Positions 1 to 9,656 of a stretch of DNA of 64,000 nt are shown here, one piece after another (the stretch's first letter is position 1; every line of letters starts with the position of its first letter). The notes below the pieces were generated by a model. The model was not told the origin of the DNA, made no database searches, and was given only the letters and a program-made list of their open reading frames with translations. A program made the translations under genes and the position numbers. This DNA is from Streptococcus azizii (GTDB lineage: Bacteria > Bacillota > Bacilli > Lactobacillales > Streptococcaceae): assembly GCF_001984715.1 (NCBI RefSeq), contig NZ_MSPR01000002.1, positions 169,438 to 233,437 on the forward strand. Direction: 5' to 3'.

Positions 1-575
1 AAGATATTTCACATTTAGCAAGCGCAGCAACTACCACAGATAATATAGTCGTTGTGTTAGACACTGATAAAATGATCGAAAACAAGGATTTTTCTTTGGC
101 TAGCAACATCGTAAATAACTCTCTTTTTAGTCCTGAAGCAATAAGGAAAATGAATGATCTGAGTGCCCATTTGAACTTTTCAATGGAGCCAGTAGATGTT
201 TACCAAATTGTGCAACTGAATCTTCAATCCTTGAAGCACCAAGTCTTTCTTTCAAAAATATTACAGAAGATTATTTACTCTATTGTCTTTCTACTCATTT
301 ATCAATATGCTCAACTATTGATAGCTTCAAAACAGAATGATTACGTGAAAAAAATAATACTCGGTCTTTCAAAAACCAGTATCGCCATTTCTAGCCTCAA
401 ATATTTTGTTATAACCATTACAATGACTATCCTATTTACATTTATGATGACTAGACAGATAGAGCTATTAACTATTGGTGCTATTTCTTTAATGGTTTTA
501 ATGTTTTCAACCATCATGAGTTTTAGAAAATTATCTGACAAATACACTCAAATTTTGAAAGGAGACGAACAATGA
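1..575 (+). CDS. C-terminal part of bacteriocin-type ABC exporter permease (cut by window edge)
   Basis: The reading frame is already open at the first complete codon (position 3) and runs to a stop at 575, so only the last ~190 residues are seen. An in-frame GTG at 54 is probably not the real start. The visible part has about three hydrophobic segments (around KIIYSIVFLLIYQYAQLLI, SSLKYFVITITMTILF and LLTIGAISLMVLMFS) and ends in a charged tail, like the C-terminal membrane domain of FtsX-like permeases. It overlaps the next gene, an ABC ATPase, by 4 bp. This arrangement matches the bacteriocin-associated integral membrane proteins paired with lactococcin-972-type export ATPases. That family assignment is inferred from context. 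The substrate gene would lie upstream, outside the window. Confidence 0.6.
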   Translation, partial: DISHLASAATTTDNIVVVLDTDKMIENKDFSLASNIVNNSLFSPEAIRKMNDLSAHLNFSMEPVDVYQIVQLNLQSLKHQVFLSKILQKIIYSIVFLLIYQYAQLLIASKQNDYVKKIILGLSKTSIAISSLKYFVITITMTILFTFMMTRQIELLTIGAISLMVLMFSTIMSFRKLSDKYTQILKGDEQ

Positions 576-1195
576 CGATTGACCTTTTGAATGTTACAAA
601 AACATTCGGTTCAAAAGAGATATTTACCGATTTACAGTTAAGCTTTGAAGCTGGGAAGAGCTATGCATTGATTGGAGGTTCTGGTTCAGGTAAAAGTACA
701 CTGCTGAATATCATCGGAAGACTCGAAAAAATTGACAGTGGAAATGTTTTAGTTGATGGGGAAGATATTTGGAAAACAAAAGAACGAACCTTCTTTAAAA
801 ATACTATTGGCTATGTATTCCAAAATTATTCTTTAATCGAAAACAAAACAGTATATGATAATTTGAAACTCATCACTAAAGACAAAAAAATAATAGCTGA
901 GGTTCTTGAAAAAGTAGGGCTTTCTAGTGACTATTTTAATCAAAAAATCTATGAATTGTCTGGAGGACAGGCTCAGCGTGTAGCGATTGCCAGAATGTTA
1001 TTGAAACCACGTAAAATTATTTTAGCCGATGAACCTACAGGTGCTTTGGATAGTGAGATTGGAAATGACATCATTCATTTATTATTGAATGAAGCAACTG
1101 AAAATAAATATGTCATTATAGCAACCCATGATCCAGAGGTATATAATAAAGTTGATTGTATCATTCATATGAAAGATATAGGGAGTAAGATATGA
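572..1195 (+). CDS. ABC transporter ATP-binding protein, bacteriocin-export type
   Basis: A 207-residue stand-alone ABC ATPase that should power the neighbouring membrane permease at the cytoplasmic face. Visible motifs are Walker A GGSGSGKST (~residues 35-43), Q-loop VFQNYSLIENKTVYDN, signature LSGGQAQR, Walker B IILADEPTGALDS and the H-loop histidine in ATHD. The GALD pattern after Walker B and the short length are typical of the MacB/LolD-like group, which includes lactococcin-972 family exporters. The ATG lies inside the last codons of the permease gene, and the stop overlaps the next start, so the three genes are translationally coupled. The ATPase call is secure; the bacteriocin or immunity role is inferred from the partner. 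Confidence 0.88.
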   Translation: MTIDLLNVTKTFGSKEIFTDLQLSFEAGKSYALIGGSGSGKSTLLNIIGRLEKIDSGNVLVDGEDIWKTKERTFFKNTIGYVFQNYSLIENKTVYDNLKLITKDKKIIAEVLEKVGLSSDYFNQKIYELSGGQAQRVAIARMLLKPRKIILADEPTGALDSEIGNDIIHLLLNEATENKYVIIATHDPEVYNKVDCIIHMKDIGSKI

Positions 1196-1698
1196 AAAAG
1201 AAAATATCTATTATTTTGATAGTAGTCGCTGGACTACTCGCCATTTTCTTAGTTGGACGACAAGTCATCAAACAAGACAATCCGACTAAACCTACGGTAG
1301 ATTTAACTGTCTACACGATTTCTTCTAGTGATACGAAAAAATGGAATGAAGTAGGACAGGTAGAAACAGCAGAGGCTATCTACCTGATAACAGCAAAAGA
1401 AGTGTCCTCCTCAGAAGAAGTCTTTTCCAATATCATTGAAGATGGAACCGCTATGGGTTTCGGAGTTAGTGAGGAAGAAGTCAAACAATTTAACAACCTT
1501 TTAGGAGAAAATACCATAGAAGACTCTAAGCACAATCAATTAATTGGACTAGAATTTTTCACTTTTTCTACTGATGACGAGGGGTTTGTGGTAGCAAATA
1601 TTGACTACGGAAAAGAAGAATTCAATTCTCAGAAAAAAGAGCAGAAAAAACTCTATAAAACCCTATACGACGCTTTTAAGGGACAAGGAAGCAACTGA
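1192..1698 (+). CDS. Membrane-anchored protein of ABC exporter operon, unknown function
   Basis: 168 residues, with one N-terminal hydrophobic segment after MKKK (IISIILIVVAGLLAIFLVG) and then a mostly polar, acidic domain. It is probably a signal anchor with the rest outside the membrane. There is no lipobox cysteine. It overlaps the ATPase gene by 4 bp and is the last gene of the export operon. An accessory or immunity role is possible by position, but I recognise no family signature. Confidence 0.55.
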   Translation: MKKKISIILIVVAGLLAIFLVGRQVIKQDNPTKPTVDLTVYTISSSDTKKWNEVGQVETAEAIYLITAKEVSSSEEVFSNIIEDGTAMGFGVSEEEVKQFNNLLGENTIEDSKHNQLIGLEFFTFSTDDEGFVVANIDYGKEEFNSQKKEQKKLYKTLYDAFKGQGSN

Positions 1699-1875
1699 AA
1701 GTATCTATCACGCTTTCTAGTAGACAATGTTCTATCTTTCAGGACATTCTCTTTTCGTACTCTAAGGCTCTGATAGGTAGCAGCTAAACAAGACGATTGG
1801 GTCTAACGAGAGCTTTTATCTTTAGAAGTTGAAACATTGAGGTCAAGGCTTCATGCACAAGACCAAAATAAACAA

Positions 1876-1920
1876 AAAGAACAGCGGAATTCCTTGGTAA
1901 CAAGGAGTCGGCTGTTCTTT
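1876..1920. terminator. Bidirectional intrinsic terminator
   Basis: A 10-bp stem (AAAGAACAGC / GCTGTTCTTT) holds a smaller inner hairpin (TCCTTG / CAAGGA). On the minus strand it is followed by TTTGTTTATTTT. It sits between the convergent export operon (+) and pepF (-). The remainder of 1699-2067 holds no gene that I can see. Confidence 0.65.
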
Positions 1921-1993
1921 CTCTATATTTATACTCAAGGAAACGAAGGGGAAGGTAGGTGAATTAGTTGATAACTATTTCAAGTTGGAAATA

Positions 1994-2013
1994 AGAAAAG
2001 TCCCGACTTTTCT
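1994..2013 (-). terminator. Hairpin downstream of pepF
   Basis: AGAAAAGT and ACTTTTCT form an 8-bp stem with a four-base loop, with a T-rich stretch on the minus strand. It lies 55 bp past the pepF stop and probably terminates coiA-pepF transcription. Confidence 0.5.
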
Positions 2014-2067
2014 CAATAGCTCCATCCTACTTTAAACAAGTAAGCTAAAAACCTCCACTGGAGTTTC

Positions 2068-3870
2068 TCACAAATGCACCCCTTTTTCTACCAAGGATTC
2101 TAGCTCTGTCAAGCGGGCTTCAAAGACCTTGAAAGCGTCATTTAAATAGTCTGCCTTCGTCATATCCACACCTGCTTTCTTGATGACATTCAGTGGATAG
2201 TCTGAGCTACCTGCTTTTAGGTAATCAAGGTAATGTTCCTTATCTTCTGGGGTTCCGTGCACAATCTTATGAGAGAGAGCTGATGCGGCTGCAAAGCCTG
2301 TCGCATATTGATAGACATAGAAGTTGTAGTAGAAGTGCGGAATGCGAGCCCATTCAAATTGAATGTGTGGATTTTCTTCAGCAGATAGGCCATAGTATTT
2401 CTCATTTATTTCTGCATACAAATGATTTAAGAAGTCCGCTGTCAGTACTTCTCCTGCTTGGTCTGCCTGATGGATTGCCTGCTCAAACTCAGCGAACTGG
2501 GTCTGACGGAATACTGTCCCCCGGAAACCGTCCAAATAATGGTTCAAAATAGCAAAGCGACTCTTATCATCCTCAACCTCTGACAATAGTTTTTCTGTCA
2601 GCAAATTCTCATTAGTTGTAGAGGCAATCTCTGCCAAAAAAATGGAATAATGTCCATAGACATAGGGCTGATTCTTACGGGTAAACATAGAATGGAGCGA
2701 ATGACCCGTCTCGTGGATAAGCGTATAGAGATTATCCAGCGTATCCTGCCAGTTCAAGAGCATAAAGGCATTGGTGTCATAAGCACCTCCCGAATAAGCT
2801 CCCGAGCGTTTTCCTTCATTTTCATGGACATCAATCCAGCGATTTTCAAAGGCTTCCTTCACCTGTAGGCTATATTCCTCACCAAAAATCGTCAAGGTAT
2901 CGGCTGCTTTTTTCAAGGCAGTTTCATAGGTAATCTGGTAATCCACATCAGAAAGTGGGGTATACATATCGTACATTTTCAGTTGATCAATCCCTAGCAG
3001 CTTCCTACGCAGCTGAATATAACGATGCAAGAGGGGGAGATGCTGGTTAACAGCCTCTACTAAGGTATCGTAAACAGACTCTGGTATAAAATTTTTAGAC
3101 AAGGCTGCTTGACGAGCGCTATCATAGTTGCGCAAACGAGCTTTTAGATTATTGACTTTTACATTTGATTGCAGGGTCTTGGCATAGGTATGCTGGAACT
3201 GCTCATATGTGCTATACAGAGCTTCATAGGCTTCCTTACGTACCTCTCGGTTGCTTGATTCCATAAAAGAAATATAGCTACCATGTGAGAGGGGAACAAG
3301 CTGTCCTTCTTCGTTGGCCACCTCTGGAAAACAGATACTGGCATTGTCAAGAATAGAAAAGGTTTCTGATGGTGCATCAAAAATCTCACTGGTTGCTGCC
3401 AACACCTCTTCTACTTCCTGTGATAAGACATGAGCCTTGCCTGCCAGTAAGGTTTCAAACTGGTGGCTGTACTGCTTCAAGGCTGGCTCTTCCTCCATAA
3501 AGGCTGCCAACTGCTCTTCTGTCACCTCCAGAAACTCTGGCTCATAAAAAGCAAAGGCTTGTGAAAGGGCTGCGTACAAGCTCAAGGCCTTAGCTTGACA
3601 TTCTTGGTACTTTCCTTCACGGGTATCTTGGTCATTTTTCATAGATGCGTAGACATAAAGAGTTTCCATTCGACGCATGAGTCCCAGTTGTGCCTCACTG
3701 ATTTCTAGTAAGCTCTGCGCTGAGTCTAACAAATGGCCTGAAAAACCAGCTGCTCCCTCCACATCTGCCTGAAGAGCTGTAAAAGCTGACTCCCATGCCT
3801 CATCTGTTGGAAAAATTGTGGTCAAATCCCATTGGTAGATTTCATCAATATCCTTGCGTTGTTTTGACAT
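2068..3870 (-). CDS. pepF: Oligoendopeptidase F (M3 family zinc metallopeptidase)
   Basis: 600 residues, the usual length for PepF/PepB of lactic acid bacteria. This cytoplasmic enzyme cleaves short peptides. The gluzincin motif HETGH sits near residue 387. A downstream glutamate in the [10 protein letters not shown] segment supplies the third zinc ligand, followed by the conserved [14 protein letters not shown] block near the C-terminus. It starts 30 bp after the coiA stop. The coiA-pepF pairing is conserved in streptococci, so pepF is probably co-transcribed with the competence gene. The ATG is preceded by GGAGG. Confidence 0.95.
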   Translation of the reverse strand: MSKQRKDIDEIYQWDLTTIFPTDEAWESAFTALQADVEGAAGFSGHLLDSAQSLLEISEAQLGLMRRMETLYVYASMKNDQDTREGKYQECQAKALSLYAALSQAFAFYEPEFLEVTEEQLAAFMEEEPALKQYSHQFETLLAGKAHVLSQEVEEVLAATSEIFDAPSETFSILDNASICFPEVANEEGQLVPLSHGSYISFMESSNREVRKEAYEALYSTYEQFQHTYAKTLQSNVKVNNLKARLRNYDSARQAALSKNFIPESVYDTLVEAVNQHLPLLHRYIQLRRKLLGIDQLKMYDMYTPLSDVDYQITYETALKKAADTLTIFGEEYSLQVKEAFENRWIDVHENEGKRSGAYSGGAYDTNAFMLLNWQDTLDNLYTLIHETGHSLHSMFTRKNQPYVYGHYSIFLAEIASTTNENLLTEKLLSEVEDDKSRFAILNHYLDGFRGTVFRQTQFAEFEQAIHQADQAGEVLTADFLNHLYAEINEKYYGLSAEENPHIQFEWARIPHFYYNFYVYQYATGFAAASALSHKIVHGTPEDKEHYLDYLKAGSSDYPLNVIKKAGVDMTKADYLNDAFKVFEARLTELESLVEKGVHL

Positions 3871-3900
3871 AAGTGGTTTACCTCCGTATCTCTCATTCTA

Positions 3901-4887
3901 TCATAAATCCAAGAACCTTTCTAACCTTTGATGAGGTTTTTTCTGAAGGATTCTCTGATAAAAGACAGGGGGATAAAGATACTGTTCCTCCCTACACTCT
4001 AATTGCTGGTAATAGGCCTGAAAGTTAGCATAGTAATCTGTTAAATCCTGTTGAACCTGAGCAAATCCGAGTGTAGACTGAGGTGGCCGGATTTGGGGAT
4101 AAAAATCATCCAAACATTTGGTGAGGAGATTTTCCCCCTTCTGGTATAGCTGGGCTTGAGCCGCCATCCACTTCGGAGAGTGATGATAAAGTTGACGCGC
4201 AATATAGTCAAGTAACTGTGTGTCTTGTTTCCCTTTCAAAACGGATACTTTCCTCGCTTGATAAGGAAAACGTAAGGTCGCAAGCAAATCGCCAACTCCT
4301 AGGGGAAATTCTCTAGTCAAGCATTGCAGGTGACCGTGCAAATCTTCATGAATCAAATAACGCAGGCGTAATGTCTTGCGTTTCAAATCTAACTCCCAGA
4401 CGAAAAAGCCTAGATATTGGCTAAAGGCTAGGAACTGCTTGTGCAATTTAGTCAAGCGATGTTTCAGCCATAGACGTTCTCCCAATAGCCACAGTACACA
4501 ATAACCTGCTTGCTGATAAGCCTGGGTTCGTTCTTGTAAGCGACTTAGGGAGAGGCTAGAACACTGAACTTCAAGAGCCAGCCTATCCCCTAGTACAATA
4601 TCTGCAATCTGCTCAATTTCAGGTAGCCGCTTTTCCACTTCTACCCTATGTTGCTTCACACCCCACTGATATAAGCACTCCTTTAATAAGAGATGTTGAG
4701 CAGACTCATTTTCCGAAAAATAGTGACAAGCCCCTAAAGAGACATGGGCAAAATGAGCTCGTACCACCTTTCCTTGGCGCAAACGAACGGGGCTGCTGCA
4801 GCCTGGACAAAAAAACTTCTTCCCTACTACTGCTTGCTGGCCCACTAAACAAATCGACTGCCCCTGCTCATTTTTAGCAACTAACAT
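3901..4887 (-). CDS. coiA: Competence protein CoiA
   Basis: 328 residues. CoiA is a late competence protein that acts in processing or recombining incoming single-stranded DNA. The N-terminal part has a cysteine pair (FFCPGCSSPVRLR) followed by HFAH, the CoiA zinc-ribbon-like region. A PD-(D/E)XK-type nuclease-like core follows, around EIEQIADIVLGDRLALEVQCS, with the D...E.Q pattern typical of the family. The start is fixed by an AGGAGGG ribosome site just upstream of ATG 4887. A combox lies 19 bp upstream, so expression is likely under SigX/ComX control. Confidence 0.93.
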   Translation of the reverse strand: MLVAKNEQGQSICLVGQQAVVGKKFFCPGCSSPVRLRQGKVVRAHFAHVSLGACHYFSENESAQHLLLKECLYQWGVKQHRVEVEKRLPEIEQIADIVLGDRLALEVQCSSLSLSRLQERTQAYQQAGYCVLWLLGERLWLKHRLTKLHKQFLAFSQYLGFFVWELDLKRKTLRLRYLIHEDLHGHLQCLTREFPLGVGDLLATLRFPYQARKVSVLKGKQDTQLLDYIARQLYHHSPKWMAAQAQLYQKGENLLTKCLDDFYPQIRPPQSTLGFAQVQQDLTDYYANFQAYYQQLECREEQYLYPPVFYQRILQKKPHQRLERFLDL

Positions 4888-4905
4888 AAGCCCTCCTCTC
4901 TATTT

Positions 4906-4913
4906 TATTCGCA
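4906..4913 (-). promoter_or_regulatory. Combox (cin-box) of coiA
   Basis: On the minus strand the octamer is TGCGAATA, one base from the streptococcal consensus TACGAATA. It is preceded by a run of seven T, as is usual for SigX promoters. It lies 18 bp upstream of the coiA ATG, leaving a very short leader that still contains the Shine-Dalgarno. Confidence 0.7.
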
Positions 4914-4917
4914 AAAA

Positions 4918-4948
4918 AACAAGCTACTCATTCTCTGAGCAACCTGTT
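4918..4948 (-). terminator. Terminator of metG
   Basis: A 13-bp stem (AACAGGTTGCTCA / TGAGTAGCTTGTT on the minus strand) whose three non-Watson-Crick positions are all G-U wobbles. A seven-T run follows immediately. The same T run is the upstream tract of the coiA combox. Confidence 0.75.
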
Positions 4949-5133
4949 TTTTGATTACGATAATTTGTTTTGTCAACTGTTCTACAGAATAGACAGCAAT
5001 AGATGGCCACTGTTACAGCATTCCATAGAGGAAAAACTGTCTTTGGTCTTTTCTAGCACAACCAGCCAAGCAGTAAGCCTCGTAGCCTACCTTCCAGCTA
5101 GCATATCCAAAACAGCTGAACCTCCACTGCTTC

Positions 5134-7128
5134 CTAACCGATCAGACTACCGTTTGGTACAGCAGGATCAACCGTCAAGAGAGTTAGACTATCACCATGT
5201 TCTGCAGATAACATCATCCCTTGGCTGATATGCCCCATCATCTTACGCGGTTTCAAATTAGCTATGATTTGAACTTTTTTACCGACCAGTTCTTGCTCAT
5301 TTGGGTAGTATGCTGCAATCCCAGAAAGGATCTGGCGATCCTCGCTATCTCCTGCATCCAGGCGGAATTGGAGTAGCTTATCACTCCCCTCCACTTTTTT
5401 GACTTCCTTCACCTCTGCAACACGGATTTCAACTTTTTCAAAGTCATCAAATTTGATTTCCTGACGATTTAAGATCAAATCGACTTCTTCTGGTTTCCAT
5501 TCTTTGGCAGTAGCTGGCCGACCTGCTGCCATTTGTTCCTTGATATAGGCAATTTCATCATCCATCTCAAGGCGCGGGAAGATTGGCTGACCTTTTGAGG
5601 CAACAGTCAACCCTGATGGTAGACCAGCAAGCGCTAACTCTTGCAAACTGCTTACCTTATCCACTCCTAGTTGTTCAAGGATTGCAGCACTCGTTGCCAT
5701 CATAAATGGCGCAATCAAGTGGGCTACTAGGCGCAGACTCGCCACCAAGTGGCTCATGACAGCTGCAAGCTCCGTGCGTTTTTCTTCCTCTTTTGCCAAT
5801 AGCCATGGAGCTGTCTCATCAATGTATTTATTTGTACGAGCAATCAAGGTCCAGATAGCTTCCAAAGCGCGCGGATAATCCACCGCTTCCATCTGCCTAT
5901 GGTATTCAATAATAGAACTTGCCGCTACATTGGCTAACTCTCCATCAAAAGCTGTCACGTTTTCTACATAGGTAGGGACTTGTCCGTCAAAGTATTTATT
6001 GACCATAGCTACCGTCCGATTGAGAAGATTTCCCAAATCATTGGCCAATTCATAGTTGATTCGTCCGACATAATCCTCGGGTGTAAAGGTTCCATCTGAT
6101 CCAACCGGGAGACTTCGCATGAGGTAATAACGTAAAGGATCCAATCCATAGCGCTTCACCAGCATATCTGGATAGACGACATTGCCCTTAGACTTAGACA
6201 TTTTGCCATCTTTCATGACAAACCAGCCGTGGGCAATCAGACGCTCTGGCAATGGCAAGTCAAGCATCATCAAAAGAATCGGCCAGTAGATAGCGTGGAA
6301 GCGCAGAATGTCTTTAGCAACCATGTGGAAAACGGTCCCGTTCCAGAACTTATCAAAATTCGCATGATTTTCTTGACCGTAACCGAGAGCTGTCACATAG
6401 TTCAAGAGGGCATCAATCCAGACATAAACCACATGCTTGGGGTCTGATGGCACAGGTACACCCCAAGTAAATGATGTACGAGATACTGCCAAATCTTCCA
6501 AGCCTGGCTCGATGAAGTTTTTCATTATTTCATTCATACGACCGTCTGGCTGGATAAAGTCTGGATGCGCCTGAAACAATTCAACCAATCTGTCTTGATA
6601 CTTGCTCAAACGTAAAAAGTAAGACTCCTCTGATACCCATTCCACCTCGTGACCAGAAGGGGCAATCCCGCCAATAACCTTACCTGTCTCATCTCGGAAA
6701 ATCTCGGCTAACTGGCTTTCTGTAAAAAATTCCTCATCTGAAACCGAGTACCAGCCAGCGTATTCTCCCAGGTAAATATCATCTTGGGCCAACAAGCGTT
6801 CAAAGACTTCTGCCACCACTTTCTCATGGTAATCATCTGTTGTGCGGATAAATTTATCATAAGAAATATCCAGCAATTTCCACAGTTCTTGAACCTCCCT
6901 CGCCATGCCATCTACATAGGCCTGTGGTGTAATCCCTGCTTCTACTGCCTTGGTTTGAATCTTTTGACCATGCTCATCGAGTCCTGTCAAAGAAAAGACA
7001 TCATAGCCCATGAGACGCTTGTAGCGTGCCAAGACATCGCAGGCAATCGTTGTCGTTGCATTTCCGATATGAAGTTTTCCAGAAGGGTAGTAAATTGGGG
7101 TGGTAATATAAAAATTCTTTTCTGTCAT
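5134..7128 (-). CDS. metG: Methionyl-tRNA synthetase
   Basis: 664 residues. It charges tRNA-Met with methionine. A class I catalytic core is shown by the HIGH-equivalent HIGN near residue 19 and [10 protein letters not shown] near residue 308. An anticodon-binding helical domain follows, and a C-terminal tRNA-binding OB-fold (EMAPII/Trbp111-like) starts around residue 560 ([26 protein letters not shown]). The zinc-binding cysteines of E. coli-type MetRS are absent, as expected for the shorter Gram-positive subtype. It is a single gene with its own promoter and a strong terminator before coiA. Confidence 0.97.
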   Translation of the reverse strand: MTEKNFYITTPIYYPSGKLHIGNATTTIACDVLARYKRLMGYDVFSLTGLDEHGQKIQTKAVEAGITPQAYVDGMAREVQELWKLLDISYDKFIRTTDDYHEKVVAEVFERLLAQDDIYLGEYAGWYSVSDEEFFTESQLAEIFRDETGKVIGGIAPSGHEVEWVSEESYFLRLSKYQDRLVELFQAHPDFIQPDGRMNEIMKNFIEPGLEDLAVSRTSFTWGVPVPSDPKHVVYVWIDALLNYVTALGYGQENHANFDKFWNGTVFHMVAKDILRFHAIYWPILLMMLDLPLPERLIAHGWFVMKDGKMSKSKGNVVYPDMLVKRYGLDPLRYYLMRSLPVGSDGTFTPEDYVGRINYELANDLGNLLNRTVAMVNKYFDGQVPTYVENVTAFDGELANVAASSIIEYHRQMEAVDYPRALEAIWTLIARTNKYIDETAPWLLAKEEEKRTELAAVMSHLVASLRLVAHLIAPFMMATSAAILEQLGVDKVSSLQELALAGLPSGLTVASKGQPIFPRLEMDDEIAYIKEQMAAGRPATAKEWKPEEVDLILNRQEIKFDDFEKVEIRVAEVKEVKKVEGSDKLLQFRLDAGDSEDRQILSGIAAYYPNEQELVGKKVQIIANLKPRKMMGHISQGMMLSAEHGDSLTLLTVDPAVPNGSLIG

Positions 7129-7172
7129 GTCTATTCCTTTCAGGGCAAATGAAACCCACTTCTATTCTCCCC

Positions 7173-7181
7173 ATTATACCA
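7173..7181 (-). promoter_or_regulatory. Extended -10 promoter of metG
   Basis: TGGTATAAT on the minus strand, 45 bp upstream of the metG ATG. It has the TGn extension common in streptococcal promoters. No clear -35. Confidence 0.55.
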
Positions 7182-7245
7182 CAAAAAAGAGCCAGATAAA
7201 ACTGAAATTCTACGACCAATCTACCGAGACTACCTAGCTCTTTTG

Positions 7246-7878
7246 TTAATAAGTCACAACATTGAGTTCTCCCCTGTCATATTCGGCAATGAAAATTTCT
7301 GCTACTTCGTAATAACCGATCTCTGCTAGTCTTTCAAGAAGCCAGCTTTCTGATTTATCGATTGAGTCCAAAACGTCCGTCTGGATAGTACCATCTGCAA
7401 TAAGAGGATACTTAGGATTTTCCTCGCCTGACTGCACCACAATCAGCTGACCATTTTGTTCTAAAACGGCACGCTTGACCTGTTTGAGCTGATAGATCCC
7501 CTGTCCTCGCAATTTTAATGCTACATCTGATGCCGTCAAACCAACCGAACGACAGGCTTCCACATCTACTGTTCCATTTTTAATCAAGATTGTAAATTGG
7601 CCATCAATCATGCGCTTAAGAAAATGATTGTGGGTTTTCATCCATTTTAAGCTCAAAACTAACATCGTCCAAATCAAGAGGATAATGCTGTATTGTAAAA
7701 TCGAAATAGACGGGCTATAAATCACTCCGCCAATAATCCCACCGAGAACATAGTTTTGTACCTGGTCACTAGCAGAGTTCGGCGCAAGATTGCCCTTACC
7801 AGAAACATTGATGACAAAGATAAGGGAAATCAAACCTAGCCCTAGTTTAATCGCAATATCTAGATAAGATAAGGTCAT
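7246..7878 (-). CDS. DUF421 (YetF-like) membrane protein
   Basis: 210 residues. Three hydrophobic segments fill the first ~85 residues (IAIKLGLGLISLIFVINVSG, NYVLGGIIGGVIYSP, QYSIILLIWTMLVLSL). The soluble C-terminal part carries the family hallmark FTILIKNGTVDVEACRSVGLT and a GQGIYQLKQVKRAVLEQNGQL block. The biochemical function of DUF421 is not established. It overlaps the upstream DUF3290 gene by 4 bp; the two families usually occur as a pair and probably form one membrane complex. Confidence 0.85.
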   Translation of the reverse strand: MTLSYLDIAIKLGLGLISLIFVINVSGKGNLAPNSASDQVQNYVLGGIIGGVIYSPSISILQYSIILLIWTMLVLSLKWMKTHNHFLKRMIDGQFTILIKNGTVDVEACRSVGLTASDVALKLRGQGIYQLKQVKRAVLEQNGQLIVVQSGEENPKYPLIADGTIQTDVLDSIDKSESWLLERLAEIGYYEVAEIFIAEYDRGELNVVTY

Positions 7879-8327
7879 CTGTCCACCTCCACCAATTCAA
7901 CATCTACCTTATATAAATCCATTTTTTCTAAAAGATAGGTATCCCTTTCATTACCGCTGATAGCACGGTAGAAGTGTTCTCCTACCTTCATAATTGCTCC
8001 ATCTGTCGCAGCGGCGGTATTGATATAGATTTCAGATTTATCTACATGTAACTCGTTGGACACCACTTCAATAAAATGTAGGGAGGTGCGGTACTGACTA
8101 TCTGACACTTGGTTATCCTGAAACTGGCTTATCCCAATTAGAACTGTGACAAGCAAGGCATTGAGTAAAATCATGAATAGTTCGCGATACTTGCTATCTT
8201 TTTTCGCATGGTAATATTGAAATGCTACAAAAGCAACCGCCACTAAAATTAACAGACCAAGCACCCCCAGTACCCAATTAGCACTACTAATTTGACTTAG
8301 CACATAATCATAGGAATAAAACTTCAT
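7875..8327 (-). CDS. DUF3290 membrane protein
   Basis: About 150 residues from the preferred start at 8327 (MKFYSYDYVL). This ATG has GGAGG 7 nt upstream, and that GGAGG overlaps an earlier in-frame ATG at 8339, which is therefore a poor start. Two transmembrane segments (NWVLGVLGLLILVAVAFVAF and ELFMILLNALLVTVLIGI) are followed by a polar domain. It is the first gene of a two-gene operon with DUF421. The function is unknown. Confidence 0.82.
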   Translation of the reverse strand: MKFYSYDYVLSQISSANWVLGVLGLLILVAVAFVAFQYYHAKKDSKYRELFMILLNALLVTVLIGISQFQDNQVSDSQYRTSLHFIEVVSNELHVDKSEIYINTAAATDGAIMKVGEHFYRAISGNERDTYLLEKMDLYKVDVELVEVDR

Positions 8328-8432
8328 TAAAACCTCCATTTAATTTTTGTCTATTATAGGAAAATTTCTTGTTATTTTCAACTATTTTTCCTAAAGGTCT
8401 GAGCTAGAAAGAGGCTTGCTCTCTTCTTTTTT

Positions 8433-8441
8433 TGGTATAAT
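8433..8441 (+). promoter_or_regulatory. Extended -10 promoter of exoA
   Basis: TGGTATAAT, 30 bp before the exoA ATG. AAAAGGA immediately upstream of the ATG serves as the ribosome site. Confidence 0.55.
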
Positions 8442-8471
8442 ATAAAAATAACAATAAGAAAAGGATACAGT

Positions 8472-9299
8472 ATGAAACTCATTTCATGGAATATTGATTC
8501 CCTAAACGCAGCCTTAACGAGCGACTCTGCTCGCGCCCAGCTTTCACAAGCTGTTTTACAGACTCTAGTTAGAGAAGACGCAGATATTATCGCCATTCAA
8601 GAGACAAAATTATCAGCAAAAGGTCCGACCAACAAGCACTTGGAAATCCTTGAAGAACTTTTTCCAAACTATGAACATACGTGGCGTTCTTCTGTTGAGC
8701 CAGCTCGTAAGGGCTATGCAGGAACTATGTTCCTCTATAAAAAAGACTTGAATCCAGTCATTAGCTTCCCAGAAATTGGGGCGCCGACAACCATGGATTC
8801 TGAGGGGCGCATCATCACTTTGGAGTTTGATGATTTTTATGTGACTCAGGTGTATACGCCAAATGCTGGCGATGGTTTGAAGCGATTATCCGACCGCCAA
8901 CTCTGGGATATTCGGTATGCCGAATATCTCTCACAACTGGATAGCCAAAAGCCAGTTCTAGCCACAGGTGACTACAACGTTGCCCACCACGAAATCGACC
9001 TTGCAAATCCTGCCAGCAACCGCCAGTCACCAGGATTTACAGATGAAGAGCGTGAAGGCTTTACCAATTTACTTGCCAAAGGCTTCACAGATACCTTCCG
9101 CTACTTGCATGGGGACCTCCCCCACCAATACACTTGGTGGGCACAGCGTAGTAAGACCAGCAAGATTAACAATACAGGCTGGAGAATCGACTACTGGCTG
9201 ACCAGCAACCGAGTGGCTGACAAGGTAAAAAAATCAGAAATGATTGACTCAGGCGCCCGCCAAGACCACACACCAATCGTGATGGAAATTGACCTATAA
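8472..9299 (+). CDS. exoA: Exodeoxyribonuclease III (AP endonuclease)
   Basis: 275 residues, the standard size of the ExoIII/ExoA family, which cleaves DNA at abasic sites in base-excision repair. Endonuclease/exonuclease/phosphatase motifs are visible in order: MKLISWNIDSLNAAL (catalytic Asn), IIAIQETKL (metal-binding Glu), YTPNAGDG, TGDYNVAHHEIDL (Asp/Asn pair), RIDYWLTS and the C-terminal DHTPI catalytic Asp-His. It is followed after 9 bp by a VOC-family gene, probably co-transcribed. Confidence 0.96.
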   Translation: MKLISWNIDSLNAALTSDSARAQLSQAVLQTLVREDADIIAIQETKLSAKGPTNKHLEILEELFPNYEHTWRSSVEPARKGYAGTMFLYKKDLNPVISFPEIGAPTTMDSEGRIITLEFDDFYVTQVYTPNAGDGLKRLSDRQLWDIRYAEYLSQLDSQKPVLATGDYNVAHHEIDLANPASNRQSPGFTDEEREGFTNLLAKGFTDTFRYLHGDLPHQYTWWAQRSKTSKINNTGWRIDYWLTSNRVADKVKKSEMIDSGARQDHTPIVMEIDL

Positions 9300-9308
9300 G
9301 GAGAACAA

Positions 9309-9656
9309 ATGATTACTGCATCCACGACCATGCTCTATGTGACAGATACCAAAGCGGCTATGACATTTTGGACAGAAAAAATGGGCTTTGTCCTTTTAGA
9401 AACAGCCGACCACGGCGAAGCTGTTTCCTATGAAGTTGCCCCCTCATCTGATGCCGCAACTAAATTTGGCATTCACGACCAACAGTGGGTAGCAAAAGCC
9501 AATCCTAATATGAATGTTGGCTTTCCAAGCCTTTTATTTGAAACAGAAGACCTAGAGGCTGAGTATGAGCGCTTGACCCAGGCAGGGGTTACCACCAATC
9601 CTATCATGGAATACCAAGGGATGAGCAATGTTATACTCAATAAAAATCAAAAGTAG
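9309..9656 (+). pseudogene. VOC-family (glyoxalase/bleomycin-resistance fold) gene broken by a small mobile repeat
   Basis: The 115-residue frame has the VOC N-terminal pattern (STTMLYVTDTKAAMTFWTEKMGFVLLET) and the second-half start (FPSLLFETEDLEAEYERLTQAGV). It runs after codon ~106 into a repeat and ends with NVILNKNQK. The proper tail, TFADNKGHYIAVREGRQR followed by a stop, is intact directly after the repeat. It is present twice because repeat plus tail is tandemly duplicated. Removing the repeat restores an open frame through GMSNV-TFADN. The lost last strand carries residues normally needed for the VOC metal site, so the protein is probably inactive. Substrate unknown. Confidence 0.8.

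Noticed and set aside
2193..2552. Plus-strand ORF opposite pepF
   Set aside because: It is antisense to a well-conserved gene and has no ribosome site or family pattern.
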